64,000 nt of DNA from positions 621,501-685,500 of the forward strand of contig NC_080058.1 of NCBI RefSeq assembly GCF_026212465.1, read 5' to 3'. Below, one piece after another: positions 1 through 12,222 of the stretch (the stretch's first letter is position 1; each line of letters opens with the position of its first letter). Source of the stretch: Amaranthus tricolor. Taxonomy: Eukaryota; Streptophyta; Magnoliopsida; Caryophyllales; Amaranthaceae. A program made the translations under genes and the position numbers. A model generated the notes under the pieces. It worked only from the letters and a program-made list of their open reading frames with translations, was not told the origin of the DNA and searched no databases.

Positions 1-1756
1 CAATTGTAAAAATTGACATATGCAGCTATGCAAACTCAAATATAAGGCTAAATGAGCATAAAGATGAAGCATTTATACATAATTTATAAATAAAACTTAC
101 AACATCCAAAAGAACAATCTTGAAAAGCTAAAGATATTAACACATTATATATAAAACCCTCTAAAATTTACATAACATCCAAAAAAAATTGCAAACATAA
201 TTGATATGTACATTTCGTAAGTTTAACCAAGGATTAAATGATGGAAAACAGCAGAAGGTAAATGATCAGCATCAAAACAATCAACAAAATAGAAACCTTA
301 AAATCAGACGAAAAAAAAATTAAGTTCCATGAAAAATAAGAAATAAAAATTCTTCAATTTTACGTTTTAGCAATAAACAAATCACAATATTAGACTCAAA
401 ATATCAATAAATTTTCATAAGTAAAGACACAGTCAAATACAATCCCCAATTAATGATAATAAATAACTCAACCCCTATAACGCAATCAAATCTAAATAAA
501 GCGAAGTAACAATATTGAATTCAAAAAATCAACAAGCAATTAATTGTTTAACCATATTGACTAACACATATGTAAAGAACAGTCAACAAAAAAACCCAAT
601 AATGGAAGAATTTACAGCAATCTTATGAAAAATATATGAATTTGTTAATATTATTAAAATTGATCCAAATTGACAAAGTTCAAATGAAATCGACAAAGAT
701 CCTTAAATCAACGATCACAAACCGTTTGGTTCTGCTACTGAGAAGACCAGGAGAACGCGGGAGGCAAGGTAGGAAAATGGCGAGTAGAAAGAGTTTGGAT
801 GCGGCTTTTAGTTAACTCTCCCAAGTTTTGTCGGACTCTCTCGAAAGTCGAAACCTTTCTAATAATCACAACATTTTTCTATTTTTTCATTTTGAAATTT
901 TAATTGATTTTTTTCGGGAATTTTTTTAAATATTAAATGATTAAGTTAAGTTATAAGTGATTATATTGAATTGTAAGTAATCATTCTAAAAATTGTAAGT
1001 GATTATTTTTAAATTATAAAGATTCGCTTTAAAACTATACAAAATTATCACTCAAAAACAAAAAGTGATCACTTTAAGATTCACTTTTATTATCACTTTA
1101 AGGTTATAACTAAATGCAACGCTTGTTAAACGTAAACATAAACGCAATGTATATGATTTTTTGTAAATGTTTAAGACAAAAATTTTTAATTTTCATCAAA
1201 TAATTTTCGACAAATTTTATAAAATATATAGAAAATAAAAAATTGTCAATTTTTTGATTAATTTCCTTCCTCAAAATATGTCTTTTTTTATTACTTGATA
1301 TGTTGAGGAAAGTTAAAGGCTTGGTGAAATCGAACCTACCATTACTATCCTGAAAAGTGATATTCACTCTTCAACTAAGATAAGTCTTGATTCTTTAAAT
1401 TCTCATTTAATATAAGCATGAACGCATGATGATAAATAATATATGATTAAAAAATAAGAATTTGATTAAAAGTTATATGATTAAAAAATTAGAATTTGAT
1501 TAAAAGTTATTACATAAAAGTATTATTGACTAACTTCTCTCAAAATACATTGTATGTAGACTGAAAACTCTCTAGGAATAGCGGAGAATCTAGGCTTAAG
1601 TCTACCTAGATTATAGGCTCATTCGATTAAAAACTATTAATATTAAATTGTCTGACATATCATATAAAAAAATAACAGTGGAACTGATATTCATTATACA
1701 TGCAGAGAGACGAATATTGGACCATCCTCATAGTAATATCCTGGATTCGGCCATGC
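1..1756. other. AT-rich intergenic sequence, no gene assigned
   Basis: No convincing coding sequence is visible. Positions about 720-860 are noticeably less AT-rich than their surroundings and could be the first exon or 5' UTR of a gene running leftward out of the window. The only open frame here (1110-1367, minus) has no recognisable domain and is AT-rich by composition, so I left it out. Confidence 0.5.
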
Positions 1757-3475
1757 TCAAGAAACTAGTCCACCACGCACTTTCTCACACTTGGGCTTCT
1801 TAACATCTTCAACATCTCTAAACTTTTTAGTCCTAAGTACTAAGATTAAGGAAATTAAACTTCCACAAAATGTGATCCCGCTAATGATAAGAAAAGAGAC
1901 TTTATGACATTTAGCACCAATACAAGTCAATTCTTCACCAACTTTTCTTTTTAATCCCTTTGCACTTAATTGTTTTAAAGCCTCTTTATCATAAAGTTTA
2001 CCTGTGATCATTACATTAAGTACATAGGACCCAACCGGGCTTGCTAGACCACCCAAAGTATGTAGCATGGCGTAGTGTTTGAGCCCGAAAAGCTCCGAAA
2101 TGATTGCAAGGACTAAGGGCCATTGTGCCCCTAGGCAGAACCCAATTATAATCGAGGCCACGTAAAGTGAGTTAGGGACATCGAAAGCGATTAGAAGATG
2201 GCCTATGCATGCGAGAAGTAGGACTAACGTCATGACCATTGGTCTTGGAAACTTGTACTTTACTAGGACAACTTCGGAAGCAAACCCACATAGGACCCGA
2301 CCCAAGTAGTTCCATATACTAATCAAGGAGAGGAATGTGGTTATACTATGGGTCGGGTAGCCCAAGGATCTCCCTAGTTGACCCATGTTATCAATCACCG
2401 TTAGGGTTCCTCCTAGACCACAAGCAGTGGCTAGGAACAAAAACATCATATCGAAGCTAAATAAGGCTTCCAAAATGGAATAGTCATCTCCTCTGTTTGG
2501 TCGTTGGAATATTTTAGTCCAACACGAAACTTGTTCCTTAGGCAGATCGCCATTTATACCAACGTCTTCTTGTTGTGGTCGCTCTTCTCTCATAACGTCG
2601 TCTATAACATCGAGGATTACACCATTATGATTGTTTTTGTTTTTGCTCTTATAAACTTCTCGTTGATCTTTCACGATGATCACAATAGGAAGAAAAAGAA
2701 GAAAGATGATAATAAAAGCACTTACATAATATTCACCCCTAGTGAAAGCAACATTATTTTGCACTATAATTAAAATCATAAGAAATCCCGCTAGAGAAAG
2801 AGATATATAAAGTAAATTATAAAATATTTTGACCTCGTTTTTTTCTCTAACGACTTTCATATACCTAACACATCGAATAAAAATCAGCGAAACTAGAGCG
2901 GGAAGCCATCCAATAAATAAAATAAAAGCCTTAGAATCCTTACCATAAAATACATGGTAAAGTTGTGTAAGTATAGCACCACTTAAACCCACAAATCCTT
3001 TTAATAATCCAAGTACAATTCCTCTACTTTCAGGAAAATTTTTAACACACGTAACTAACGCCCCCGTGTTAGAAAATGTTTGAGAATTTGCACCAATGTA
3101 TATGTACAAACACATTTGCCAAACAGGAACGTTTTTTATATGGCCCGTAACGGCTAACCATATCATAAAATAGCCAAAAAAATTCATCGCTGCCCCTAGG
3201 GCTAATACGACCCAGGGTGGCGTTACCTCATTGAGGAGGCCAGAAATGACACCAACATTTCCGGCTAAGTCTTTGAAGAAGCCAAGGAGGTTAAGTGTCG
3301 ATTGGTCGTAACCCATTGATGTTTTTATTTGGTTCGAGTAAAGACCGAATAAGTAGCCTGCCCCGGACATGGCCATGATTAGTAGTGAAGCAAAAACAAT
3401 GAACCATCTACCAAGGATTAATTGTGAGGTAAAGTGTGACATTTCTTTCCAACTATTGTTGCTAAATTTTATCAT
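1757..3475 (-). CDS. Nodulin-like / NFD4-type major facilitator transporter
   Basis: A single-exon gene of 572 codons for a polytopic membrane transporter. The N-terminal half carries the nodulin-like MFS signature (GRWFIVFASLLIMAMSGAGY, then YLFGLYSNQIK and LGFFKDLAGNVGV), followed by hydrophobic helices. A charged cytosolic loop at about residues 270-330 separates these from the C-terminal NFD4-type helices (LGYPTHSITTFLSLISIWNYLGR, shortened: motif around WNYLGRV). The upstream frame is open for another 88 codons, but they look like AT-rich leader. I chose the ATG at 3475 because the conserved family sequence begins just after it (MIKFSNNSWKEM). The family comprises plant nodulin-like proteins of about 550-600 residues, mostly with unknown substrates; the transported molecule cannot be inferred here. 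No frame break is visible. A TATA-rich stretch lies near 3600. Confidence 0.9.
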   Translation of the reverse strand: MIKFSNNSWKEMSHFTSQLILGRWFIVFASLLIMAMSGAGYLFGLYSNQIKTSMGYDQSTLNLLGFFKDLAGNVGVISGLLNEVTPPWVVLALGAAMNFFGYFMIWLAVTGHIKNVPVWQMCLYIYIGANSQTFSNTGALVTCVKNFPESRGIVLGLLKGFVGLSGAILTQLYHVFYGKDSKAFILFIGWLPALVSLIFIRCVRYMKVVREKNEVKIFYNLLYISLSLAGFLMILIIVQNNVAFTRGEYYVSAFIIIFLLFLPIVIIVKDQREVYKSKNKNNHNGVILDVIDDVMREERPQQEDVGINGDLPKEQVSCWTKIFQRPNRGDDYSILEALFSFDMMFLFLATACGLGGTLTVIDNMGQLGRSLGYPTHSITTFLSLISIWNYLGRVLCGFASEVVLVKYKFPRPMVMTLVLLLACIGHLLIAFDVPNSLYVASIIIGFCLGAQWPLVLAIISELFGLKHYAMLHTLGGLASPVGSYVLNVMITGKLYDKEALKQLSAKGLKRKVGEELTCIGAKCHKVSFLIISGITFCGSLISLILVLRTKKFRDVEDVKKPKCEKVRGGLVS

Positions 3476-3739
3476 TTTTTTTTTGTTTAAGGAGTGTTTG
3501 AAAAGAATAATTAATTGTGTTTTAAGTTGGTATTGTATCTTGTTAGAAGAGTTTGAAGTGTAAAGGATACTATATTTAATTTGAATGATGCATTCAACTA
3601 TATATATATAGGGATTAGGGGTTTGGTTTATGGAAAATAATCGGTTTTGTGGACCTACCAATTGTGAATGATTTGTACTGTTATAATATTGTTCGCTTTG
3701 ACTTTGAATTAAGTCTGCATAGATTTTTTTGAAAATCAC

Positions 3740-5940
3740 TTTTACGTTTATCCTTTCTTTTTATTGTTTTCTATGTAAGAATTGAAATATATATACACTC
3801 AACAGTTTAATCTAAAGAAAAAATTATATTATTTTATAACGTATAAGGAGTGTAATGATTGATTGAACAAAAGGAAATACTAGAATTTAGTGGTTTAAAA
3901 AACCCACCACTTTGATTGTTTCAAGAAACTAGACTAGTGTTCTTACTTCTTAGGCGTGCAAAATTTAGACACCTTTTTGGATTTTGGAAAAAGATATGTT
4001 ATGTAGAAATTAAATATGAAAGTTTCCAATAGAGTTATCTTCATCATAAGAAAGTTAATCCCACTTTAACCACTGGTACTTTTAATTATCGTCCGCTAGG
4101 AGTATTTATTAGCGGGTATTCAAAATGTCGAGTATTCAGTTAGTCGGGTACCTATTTTAACGGTCCGTGTCCCGATCCAATTTATCAGGATACCCGGATT
4201 TCTAGTACCCTGATAAATCGGGTCAGGACACCGGATACCCGGTATTAGTTGTGTTAATTTTAAGTTTTCTTGGAAGAGCGATTTTTATTATTCCATATAG
4301 TGGTTCAAAACTCAACCTTTACTAACTTACTAATCAGAGTTTCATAAATGGGAACTTAAGACTCGATTTCTTAAGAACTTGAGCCAATCTTTATACATTG
4401 GAATAGCGAGGGAAAGGAATTTTAAATCTGGAAAGTCATAAACATTAAACAAAAACACACTTGGAACATAAAGTCAGGAGTTAAAAGGGTCTTTTATACA
4501 CAATGAATTATAAGCAAACTTTGGACAATCTTAGTACCATAAACAGCTAAAGTATACAAGTCTATTGATACACTCAACTCAACTATTCAACAAACATAAT
4601 CAAGATGTACATGCTTCTGTCTTCTTTACATATCATACTTACTTCAACTTTAACTTTGTTCCAACTCAAAGACATGCTGTTTGTGAGTTGGCTTATCTCT
4701 AGCTACACCAGAATCTTACAGTCCAACAGTAGGGTATGTTTAAAACCCAAAAAATTCCGTTAAAATAATATTTTGCGGCCCATGACCCGACCCGGATAAG
4801 GCTGGTCGGATATCCAACCCGCACCTTATAATTTTTTCTCATAAGAACCTGACAAAAAACATGAGAAAGATAACTACTGATGGTTTAGGATACAAATTAA
4901 TTTGTATTTCTCTCTAATCAAGTCTCCAAAAAGATTCATCTAGCTCATGTCAATTCTAATTGATTTTAGAATTGTTTTTATTAAAACTGTTAAGGCAAGA
5001 GAAAAGAGAAAATTAATCTTCATATAATTGATAAGATTCAAACCCTTATCATCACAATGGAGAAAAAGTAATTCTTCGTATTATTCTTGGGTGAATAATT
5101 GACATATAATTTTAATGGTAGTTGGGTAATTATTTAATTAATTTAATTTTTCTTAAAGATCATATTTCTAGATAACAAGCTTATAATTGACATTCACTAA
5201 TTTTGTATTGAGACTGACTTATTATGTGACGATTTTAATTTGATTAGTTCAAATTATTTTCAATAAGCTGCTACTTGTACAAGTTGAATTCAAAATTTAT
5301 TGTTCTTCTTAACGTTTTTTATTAATGGGCTATTTGTAGAATTTTTCTTACAATGAAACGATTTCATACAAGACTTGGTGATTGATTTTTTTACATGATC
5401 AAGTATTTAACAGTTACTCCACTTATATAATTAGTGGGGTTATAATGCAATATCTTAATATTGATTATTGACACCCAACACATGTGCACAAAAGATGCCT
5501 CTGTTATGACGAAAATATCTTTGTCTATCTTCAAGTATCTAGGTGACCTAAACTTGTCATAAATTATACAGGTAATGTTAAAATTATTTTTTAATTTTAT
5601 ATATTTAAAACTATCTTAAAACACGGTGTTTGTAGACTACAATATATTACTCGTACAACTTTTTGATTAGTTTGGTAATTAAAAATTTGGAATAATTTTA
5701 AAATTCTAACAACTCAGTTTTAATATTAAAATATGCTACATAAGGCTTTATTTTTAATTCTAAATGTTACAACTTTAAAAATCAATTTTAAACAAAATAT
5801 TTGAAAAAACAATATGTCGCAAAAAAGACGATTTAGAGTAGTTTTTTCTAAACTACAAAGAGATTGAGGAAAGGCGAAGAAAGTATGTAAGATGCACCAA
5901 GAAACGTACCCAAAATTTTACCTAAAAAAAAGTGATACAT
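3740..5940. other. Intergenic AT-rich region with hAT-like subterminal repeats
   Basis: No gene is seen. Around 4085-4260 there are many CCCGA/TCGGG-type short repeats, including an inverted pair (ATTTATCAGG against CCTGATAAAT). A second group lies near 4775-4825 (ACCCGACCCGG and similar). This pattern resembles the subterminal repeats of non-autonomous hAT elements such as the clear one at 12.2 kb, but I could not define the ends or a target duplication. Confidence 0.35.
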
Positions 5941-5944
5941 GCAA

Positions 5945-5947
<3 letters not shown>

Positions 5948-6042
<95 letters not shown>
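5948..6042. repeat. (TA)n microsatellite
   Basis: About 95 bp of uninterrupted alternating TA. It creates a meaningless Tyr-Ile open frame on the minus strand. The copy number in the assembly may be unreliable. Confidence 0.97.
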
Positions 6043-6043
<1 letters not shown>

Positions 6044-6842
6044 CTTGTCAACTTGATGACATTTAAAGATAATTAATCATAAAAAACCTCTTGCTATTAT
6101 TAAGTCATCAAAATCATGATGTAGTCTTATAAAGTCTATCCAAATCCAATGCTATAATTTGTAAGTATCATGACCGAAATGTTAAGTCATGACATATGTA
6201 TTGCATAGTCATTGCCTCATCACAAACATGACATCAATGACAAAATAGAGTTACGTATTAAATATTAATAGTTAACAATAACAACATCACTAAATAACAT
6301 GTGCACATAATTAAATAAATTATCTTTTATGAAAATAACAACACAAAAATGTTCATGATAAAGTTCAAGGTAAAAGAAAGATATATATTAGCATAATCAA
6401 CACTTTTATTAAGTGTTAAAGTATTCATATAATATAATTTTCGAGTATTTGTAAATGCAAAGTACTTACAACATTATGAACTGAGTTAAATTTTAAAAAC
6501 CGGAGAAAGTAATATTCTTCTTCTTACTTTTGTTACATAGGCCGGTTTGGTTTCTTCCCATGAAGTGCAAGCTAATTTTATCAGCTTGATCTCATCTTTT
6601 TTAACTTACCGACATTCCATAACGGGCGTTGCAATATTTCAGATCGATTCTATGATCATTGAGGTCTTTCTGACTAATAAGCTGCTACTTTTTTTTTCCG
6701 GTTTTTCAGATGACAAGCGCAGCGATAAAAGCGGTTCTTTTATTCCTTTACCCTGACTGGTAACGACATAGCTAAGAGAATAAATTGCTCGATAAGGAGG
6801 TACGTATATGAAATAAGACTGATGACCAACGACAGTGTATTA

Positions 6843-7169
6843 TGGGAGGAGAAACTCTGACCGGCAGGCTGCAAGGAATTTGTGTGGCACTGTGGCAGCA
6901 GCTCAGTCGCCTTCGGTTTTTTTGATTGTTGCCAACAACGGAGCATATATACTTTGCGTATGTGAATGTTTGACCACTTGCTGCAACAGATCGAACAAAA
7001 GAACCAGATCGGCTCAGCAGTGACTATTCTTTCCCCAGCTAAAACCTTAAAGCAGGGTGGGAAACCATGGATGTCTTTAGAGCATATGCTGACTGAGATT
7101 AAATATGGCACTGATTCCAGTAAACAGGTCTCTTACCTGGCTGCTGAAATCTCTGCCGTTATTACTTAG
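6843..7169 (+). pseudogene. Exon-like coding remnant with stops, unidentified
   Basis: This block is less AT-rich than its surroundings and reads as protein in one frame, from about 6861 (PAGCKEFVWHCGSS) through TLRM, a TGA at 6960-6962, and then MFDHLLQQIEQ to a terminal stop after EISAVIT. A further in-frame TGA lies at 6858. The block ends in a plausible C-terminus (motif KPWMSLEHMLTEIKYG). It looks like a relic of the last exon or exons of a cellular gene, not of a transposon. A weak, unverified impression is the C-terminal region of the UFM1 ligase UFL1. Sequence from about 6540 to 6840 may belong to the same relic but is not readable in one frame. Confidence 0.4.
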
Positions 7170-7377
7170 TATTGCCCAAGAGATTGAGGTCTGCTACATG
7201 AACCAATAAATCATTTCCAGATCATCTACGGTCTTACCAACCTTTGTTTAGTCTCTCGAGATGAACAGTAGAAAATTTTATGCCCAAAAAATTGGATCTA
7301 ATACAGAATGAATGTACAATTGGGTAAGCAAGGAGATCAGAATTGCCATTAAACAAGAAACCAGCAATGAGAAAATA

Positions 7378-7445
7378 TATCATATCATCATCATCGTCAT
7401 CATCATCTTACCCGGTGTGTCCCGTTCATATGAAACTATGAAAAA
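7378..7445 (-). repeat. SINE 3' end fragment (ATG-rich tail)
   Basis: A (CAT)n run followed by TTACCCGGTGTGTCCCGTTCAT and an ACTATG block matches, on the minus strand, the 3' end of the SINE at 17961-18176. Only the tail half is present. A third relative sits at 56558. Confidence 0.55.
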
Positions 7446-7745
7446 AAAAATATATCATAATTCATAAATAATGTTGAAAAAACAATCCAACAAAATCAAG
7501 GCCAAAAAAGGGCTCAATAAGAGAAACTAACAGATCTTTAATTCTTGTATATATGTGCAAGATGATATACATTTACATTGATTTTCATCCCAAACTACCC
7601 CAAAAATAAAAGAAAAATAAAAAAAGAAAAGGTAAATCAAAACCCAAAAAGAAAACAGATTTATAAGGTAAAAACTAATAAGTTCAATCAAGGGAAGAAT
7701 GGAAACTGAGCTCTGAATTTTGCGCATCGTCTTGCTGGAGCTCGT

Positions 7746-10700
7746 TTACTTGTGGCTGAGTTCATGAGCAGAAATACTTACACCAAGGCGAGATAGATCC
7801 TGCCGTAACACATCCGCTCCTTTAAATTGCAATCCAACTAATCCAACATTCACTGCTCCCTCTACATTTTTCATCCTGCCACCAAATCCCCATCATAATA
7901 TAAATTACACTTATTGATTCATTTAAGATCTTAATAGCAAGTCCTTAACTTTTCACTAAGATAAATTGTTCAGATAGTTTACAACTGACCCTCCAAACCC
8001 CGCTTAGGTGGGAGCCACTTAATGGCATTAAGGTAATGAAATATGTTTTAATGTAGACTGAACTTATGTCCAAGAAAATTTCTAAATACATGTTTAAGAT
8101 GGATAATGCAAAGGAATCTAGTCATTCAAATCATGATTCACATATTTCTAGCATACAACAATTGGTAAACAATTTGCTAGAAACACAAACAGCCACACGG
8201 GTATAACATAAACACCAAATAGTAAACTAGACACCAACTGGAAATTAATAAACATACGCTATTAATTGAAAATTTTAATATTTTTCTACCGTGCTACAGT
8301 ACATAATATATCTTAAGGCTTCAACCAGAAAATTAAGTTTCTAGTTGAGTTGGTTCCTTGACCTAGTGGCTGGTAAATGATAGATGATGATTGTAGCCCT
8401 CAAATATGTTTTATACTCGATGAGACAATATCTAACGGGGTTGACCTAGTAACGTTCCAGGTCACAAATGTTCAAATAGAATGACATTTTGGTTGCAAAA
8501 CTTTGTTCAAATCCCATATTCCAGTTTCAGTAAGGATCGAAGTTTTACCCATAATCAACATATAGATAAAAGGAAAGTAAATACATCACAAGACAAACAC
8601 TAACCAACTAAATGTATTAGATGAGTCGGGTATACTAGTAGCAATTACCTGTCATCGATGAAGATACAACTTCCAGGCTCCACGTCAAGGTATCTGAGGG
8701 CTTCACGATAAAAATCAGGGTCGGGCTTTTGTTTTCCTATAGAAGAAAACAAAATCAATAATGAGTAAAACCATTATTACATATATGGAGGGCGCACATC
8801 CACACTTCTAGCCCAAAAAGGCTCTAATATGAAATGGCGTGATAGAGTATATAACACATCATTGGGCTGCAACCATTAGTCTGATGATTTGAACATCTCG
8901 AACAAAAATTCACTAGTGATCTACACAATGAATAAGGAAAACTGCATGGCGACCTATTGAAGAAGTAAAGTTTTTGTACCTGTTTTACAAGAGCAGAATG
9001 TCCAAGATAGGTAATTCGATAAATTTAACTTATCCTCGATCATTTGATACCTGTTAAGAATTTATTTAAAAAAAAAGTATTTTAAAGAAGGATCCAAAAA
9101 AAGATACAATTCCTACATGAGAATGTGAAAATTTTAAACTACCAGGTTGGATAGTTTGTAAAAGCATGGATTTCATAGTTGTTTTGTTTCAAAGCACGAA
9201 GCAGTTCTTCAATACCATCCAAATAGGAATATCCTCTTTTGATACAGGTTTTAAGGCCTACAAAAAACAGATACCGTGCTTCAGCATCATTGTATAACTT
9301 AGATCATGGTGCAAAAATACAGTATCGGTTGCGGTTGTGGTAATGCACACAGTTTTATGGAAACGACAACGATGCAGTTATCGTTTCGCCTTTCGGCCTA
9401 CACAATGAAATATCATCTGAAACGGTCTAAAACGCAGTTTTTTTCAACCTTTACAATACTGGTAATATCGGTTCGGCAAATTTGCAATTTCACATAAATA
9501 TCAAGTGCACGTAATTTATTGAGTCATTTTCATAGGATGCTACAGCAAGTTAAATTCTCATGGACGGATTTTTGATAAAATCATTCATAAGAAAATGTGA
9601 ACCTACATTGTCCTACCACAATCATTTCTAGTGCATCCTCAAAAAAGGAAAGAAAAAATAAATGAGCAAGATGATCAAGAAAGACACAAAGTTCCACTCA
9701 CCTTCAAGATCAAAGTCTCTTCCATCTATGAAGAACTTTCTAGCTAATTCATCCTGCACATATCAAACACATTTCAAACAAGAAGGTCGATAGACTAACA
9801 CTCTTATCAAAGCAGAAAAACATAGCAGCAAAAATTACTTGATGTTTCACACAAAGCATACAATAAAAGCCATCAGATAGATGATGATAAGTTCAGAAGA
9901 AGTTGTAGTCATTTTTTGGTCATTCCAATGTATACCTCATCAATTAGCCCCTTCTCGAACTCATTCCAGGCAGTTGGATGCTCACACTCTAACAATTCCT
10001 TCATGGACATGCTAAGAATAGAATGAAATTCATAAGATAAGATAAAAGCATGACTTAGAATAGGATCAATTCAAATAAATAACAATCAAACAAACATAGA
10101 CATCACTTTCAACTCTTGAGTCTTTAACTTTGTAGTTCTTTAGGCCAACAGAGATATATTGTAAAGGAAAGAGTAAAAAATCCAAACACTAAAAACCACC
10201 GTCACATGATTCACTAATCTCCTTGCGAATCGCGAATCAAAAAAAGCGAATTATAGTCGATTTTGGGGTATTTTAGGGCATTTTGAGCGAATTGTGAATT
10301 TAAATGGCAAATTATGAACACTGCTCAGAACAACGGTTCCCACTGAATAAGTGTATATTTAGATTTGAGACCTTAATCATAAGCATAGGTTTAAGCTTTT
10401 AGTTGAGTTGGTTTATAATATGGTTGGTATCAAAAGCTCAGGTCACAGATTTGAATCTCGTCCACCCCTCTTTCAAGTGGAATTATAAGCGCCCAGTACG
10501 AGGAAGACTTATGCTACATCCATAATTTTATTTTAAATTCACAAGCTTAAGAATCTCGTCCACCCCTCTTTCAAGTGGAATTATAAGCGCCCAGTACGAG
10601 GAAGACTTATGCTACATCCATAATTTTATTTTAAATTCACAGATTTGAATCTCGTCCACCCCTCTTTCAAGTGGAATCATAAGCTTAAGCTTTTGATTGA

Positions 10701-11335
10701 GTTGGTTCCTCAACACCAACAAGTGTACATTGACTTAGACAATCATGAATTCATCAGTAAAGTTTCAAGGAGGTTAATTGAAATCCAAATCCTACTCTGC
10801 AATCAAACCAAGACATAACTTCAAACTAATTTTGGTACTCCTAAATCCTAATAAGCTCAATGTGTTCAGGAATTTATTTTAAAAAGATTGAAACTTTAGT
10901 GAACAAACTTCACAATTTCCACTAAAATAACCCATATGAGTATAATAAGCACTTCAATTAACCCAAATCAAATAACTAAATAATAAAAAGCATAAAATTC
11001 CCAACTTTTTGTCCATCAATCCATCAAAATAAAACATTTACCATATACAACAAATAGAAGAATGAGACAAACTAAAGGAATAAAATCAAAGTGAGAAATT
11101 ACCCAAAAAAGGCAGGGACATCATGGTAAAAGGGATCACGAACAATTGTATCCATAATATCAAATAGCAAAATGGGCAACTTCCTCTTCTCCAATGGAAC
11201 AGAAATTGTAGAAAATGAGTCAATTGAAGTAGTTACACTAGTTTTCATAGTGAGTGAATTTCTAGGGTTTGATTTTGGTGGGTCTAAACATGAATTAAGA
11301 GGAAAAGAAATTGTGGATTTGAAGAGAAGCGCCAT
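7746..11335 (-). CDS. Chloroplast HAD-superfamily phosphatase, FMN hydrolase-like (cpFHy1 type)
   Basis: Seven exons, read 5' to 3' on the minus strand: 11335-11103, 10011-9936, 9753-9702, 9257-9143, 9050-8980, 8736-8649 and 7875-7746. All have GT-AG introns and phases that join to 254 codons. HAD motifs are complete: nucleophile motif DIMDT (about residues 59-63), motif II threonine in TNYPTW, motif III lysine in KQKPDPDF, and acidic motif IV FIDDR. The text (RDPFYHDVPAFFG, KGLIDE, RGYSYLDG) closely resembles Arabidopsis chloroplast FMN hydrolase 1 as I remember it; that enzyme dephosphorylates FMN to riboflavin. The first 50 residues are rich in Ser/Thr and poor in acidic residues, like a transit peptide. 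An upstream in-frame ATG at 11413 would add 26 residues. I prefer 11335 because a TATAAAT box at about 11417-11423 (minus) puts transcription start downstream of 11413. Confidence 0.9.
8785..8895 (+). repeat. Fragment of the TGGTATCAGAGC-type dispersed repeat, in HAD intron 6
   Basis: Contains the text CATCCACACTTCTAGCCCAAA, followed by GGCTCTAATATGAAATGGCG and AGTATATAACACATC. The same block recurs in the better-preserved copy at 20890-21260. It is intronic (between exons at 8649-8736 and 8980-9050) with no coding content. Confidence 0.55.
10380..10720 (+). repeat. tRNA-like dispersed repeat with internal ~97-bp triplication
   Basis: Lies in intron 1 of the HAD gene. It begins with AAGCTTTTAGTTGAGTTGG and a TGGTATCAAAAGCTC box, then a block starting GAATCTCGTCCACCCC. 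That block occurs at 10453, 10551 and 10647 (two near-identical full units and a partial third). The sequence is related to the copy at 20890-21260, where a TGGTATCAGAG box and a TTCGAATCTC box sit at tRNA-like spacing. Confidence 0.65.
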
Positions 11336-11413
11336 TTTTGGGGGTTTGTAATTGATTGTTAATGTCTGAAATTGTATTAAAACCTGTAATTGAATCAAAC
11401 AGGAATAGTCCAT

Positions 11414-12214
11414 GACATTTATAGGAATTTGTTCTTACAATGAAAAAAATCAAATCTAATCAAATTAAATCGATTCTGCGTGATTCTCGCCATCTTAGTT
11501 TTACAATGAGTTTTGATTATAAAATCAAGAAGTGGCTCCTGAAATGCCTGTCGAGGTATGGAGCATCAATCAAAGAGCTCAATAACATGTGTGCAGTGTG
11601 CCATTGATTTGTGCCTTATGAATTATGACAATTCCTCCTTGGCCCCACATGGGCAAGACGAAATTATCAATGATAAATTAATTTTTGTTCAATTAATTGA
11701 AAATAAGTTTATTTTTATTTATGTATAAATAAACTTATTTATATATAAATAAACTCATTTATTGTTTGTAATTTTTTTCAAATCTTGGTAAGTTAAAAAA
11801 TTAGAATTAGAGAATAGATGTATTTACTTCAGATATTATACTTCGTTAGTAAGTTTATTTAAAATAAACAATAAATGTGTTTATTTTTAGCTGATCGAGC
11901 AATGTTTGTTAATTATTGACAATTTCGCCTATACAAAATCCAATTCTTTTTTTTTCAATACTTTGGGTCAGTTTGGCGTAGAGTGGCAGTGAGGGTAATT
12001 GTCAATTGTCTAAATAGTCGTAGTTGTGTTGTCGATAGCTATAGTTATATAAATGTATTTGGAAGATATCTAGATGTCTAGCTTTGTAAATATTCGGTAA
12101 AAATTGCAGTTATGATAATTGTTTGAATATAGATCGTCAAGAAAATTGTGGAAAACATCTCAAGCCACTACTTTTGATTTTTGAAACATTACAATGTGTA
12201 ACATTCTGAAGACA
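11414..12214. other. Intergenic: HAD gene promoter region and AT-rich spacer
   Basis: The HAD gene reads leftward from here; its TATA box is at about 11417-11423. The remainder, up to the hAT target duplication at 12215, shows short degenerate AATAAACTTATTTAT-like duplications near 11700-11890 and no coding content. Confidence 0.5.
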
Positions 12215-12222
12215 GTTATATA

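Noticed and set aside
3476..3739. N-terminal 88-codon extension of the MFS transporter
   Set aside because: The extra residues are AT-rich (Tyr/Asn/Ile) and lie before the conserved family start; taken as 5' leader.
5848..6051. Tyr-Ile repeat open frame on the minus strand
   Set aside because: Translation of the pure TA microsatellite.
6785..6815. AAGGAGGTACGTATATG, which looks like a bacterial ribosome binding site and start, suggesting bacterial transfer
   Set aside because: The frame stops at once (ATGAAATAA), and no bacterial gene follows; a chance match.
7378..7412. (CAT)n run as a possible CRISPR-like or satellite array
   Set aside because: It is the simple-sequence tail of a SINE fragment; no spacers, and CRISPR is not expected in a plant nuclear genome.
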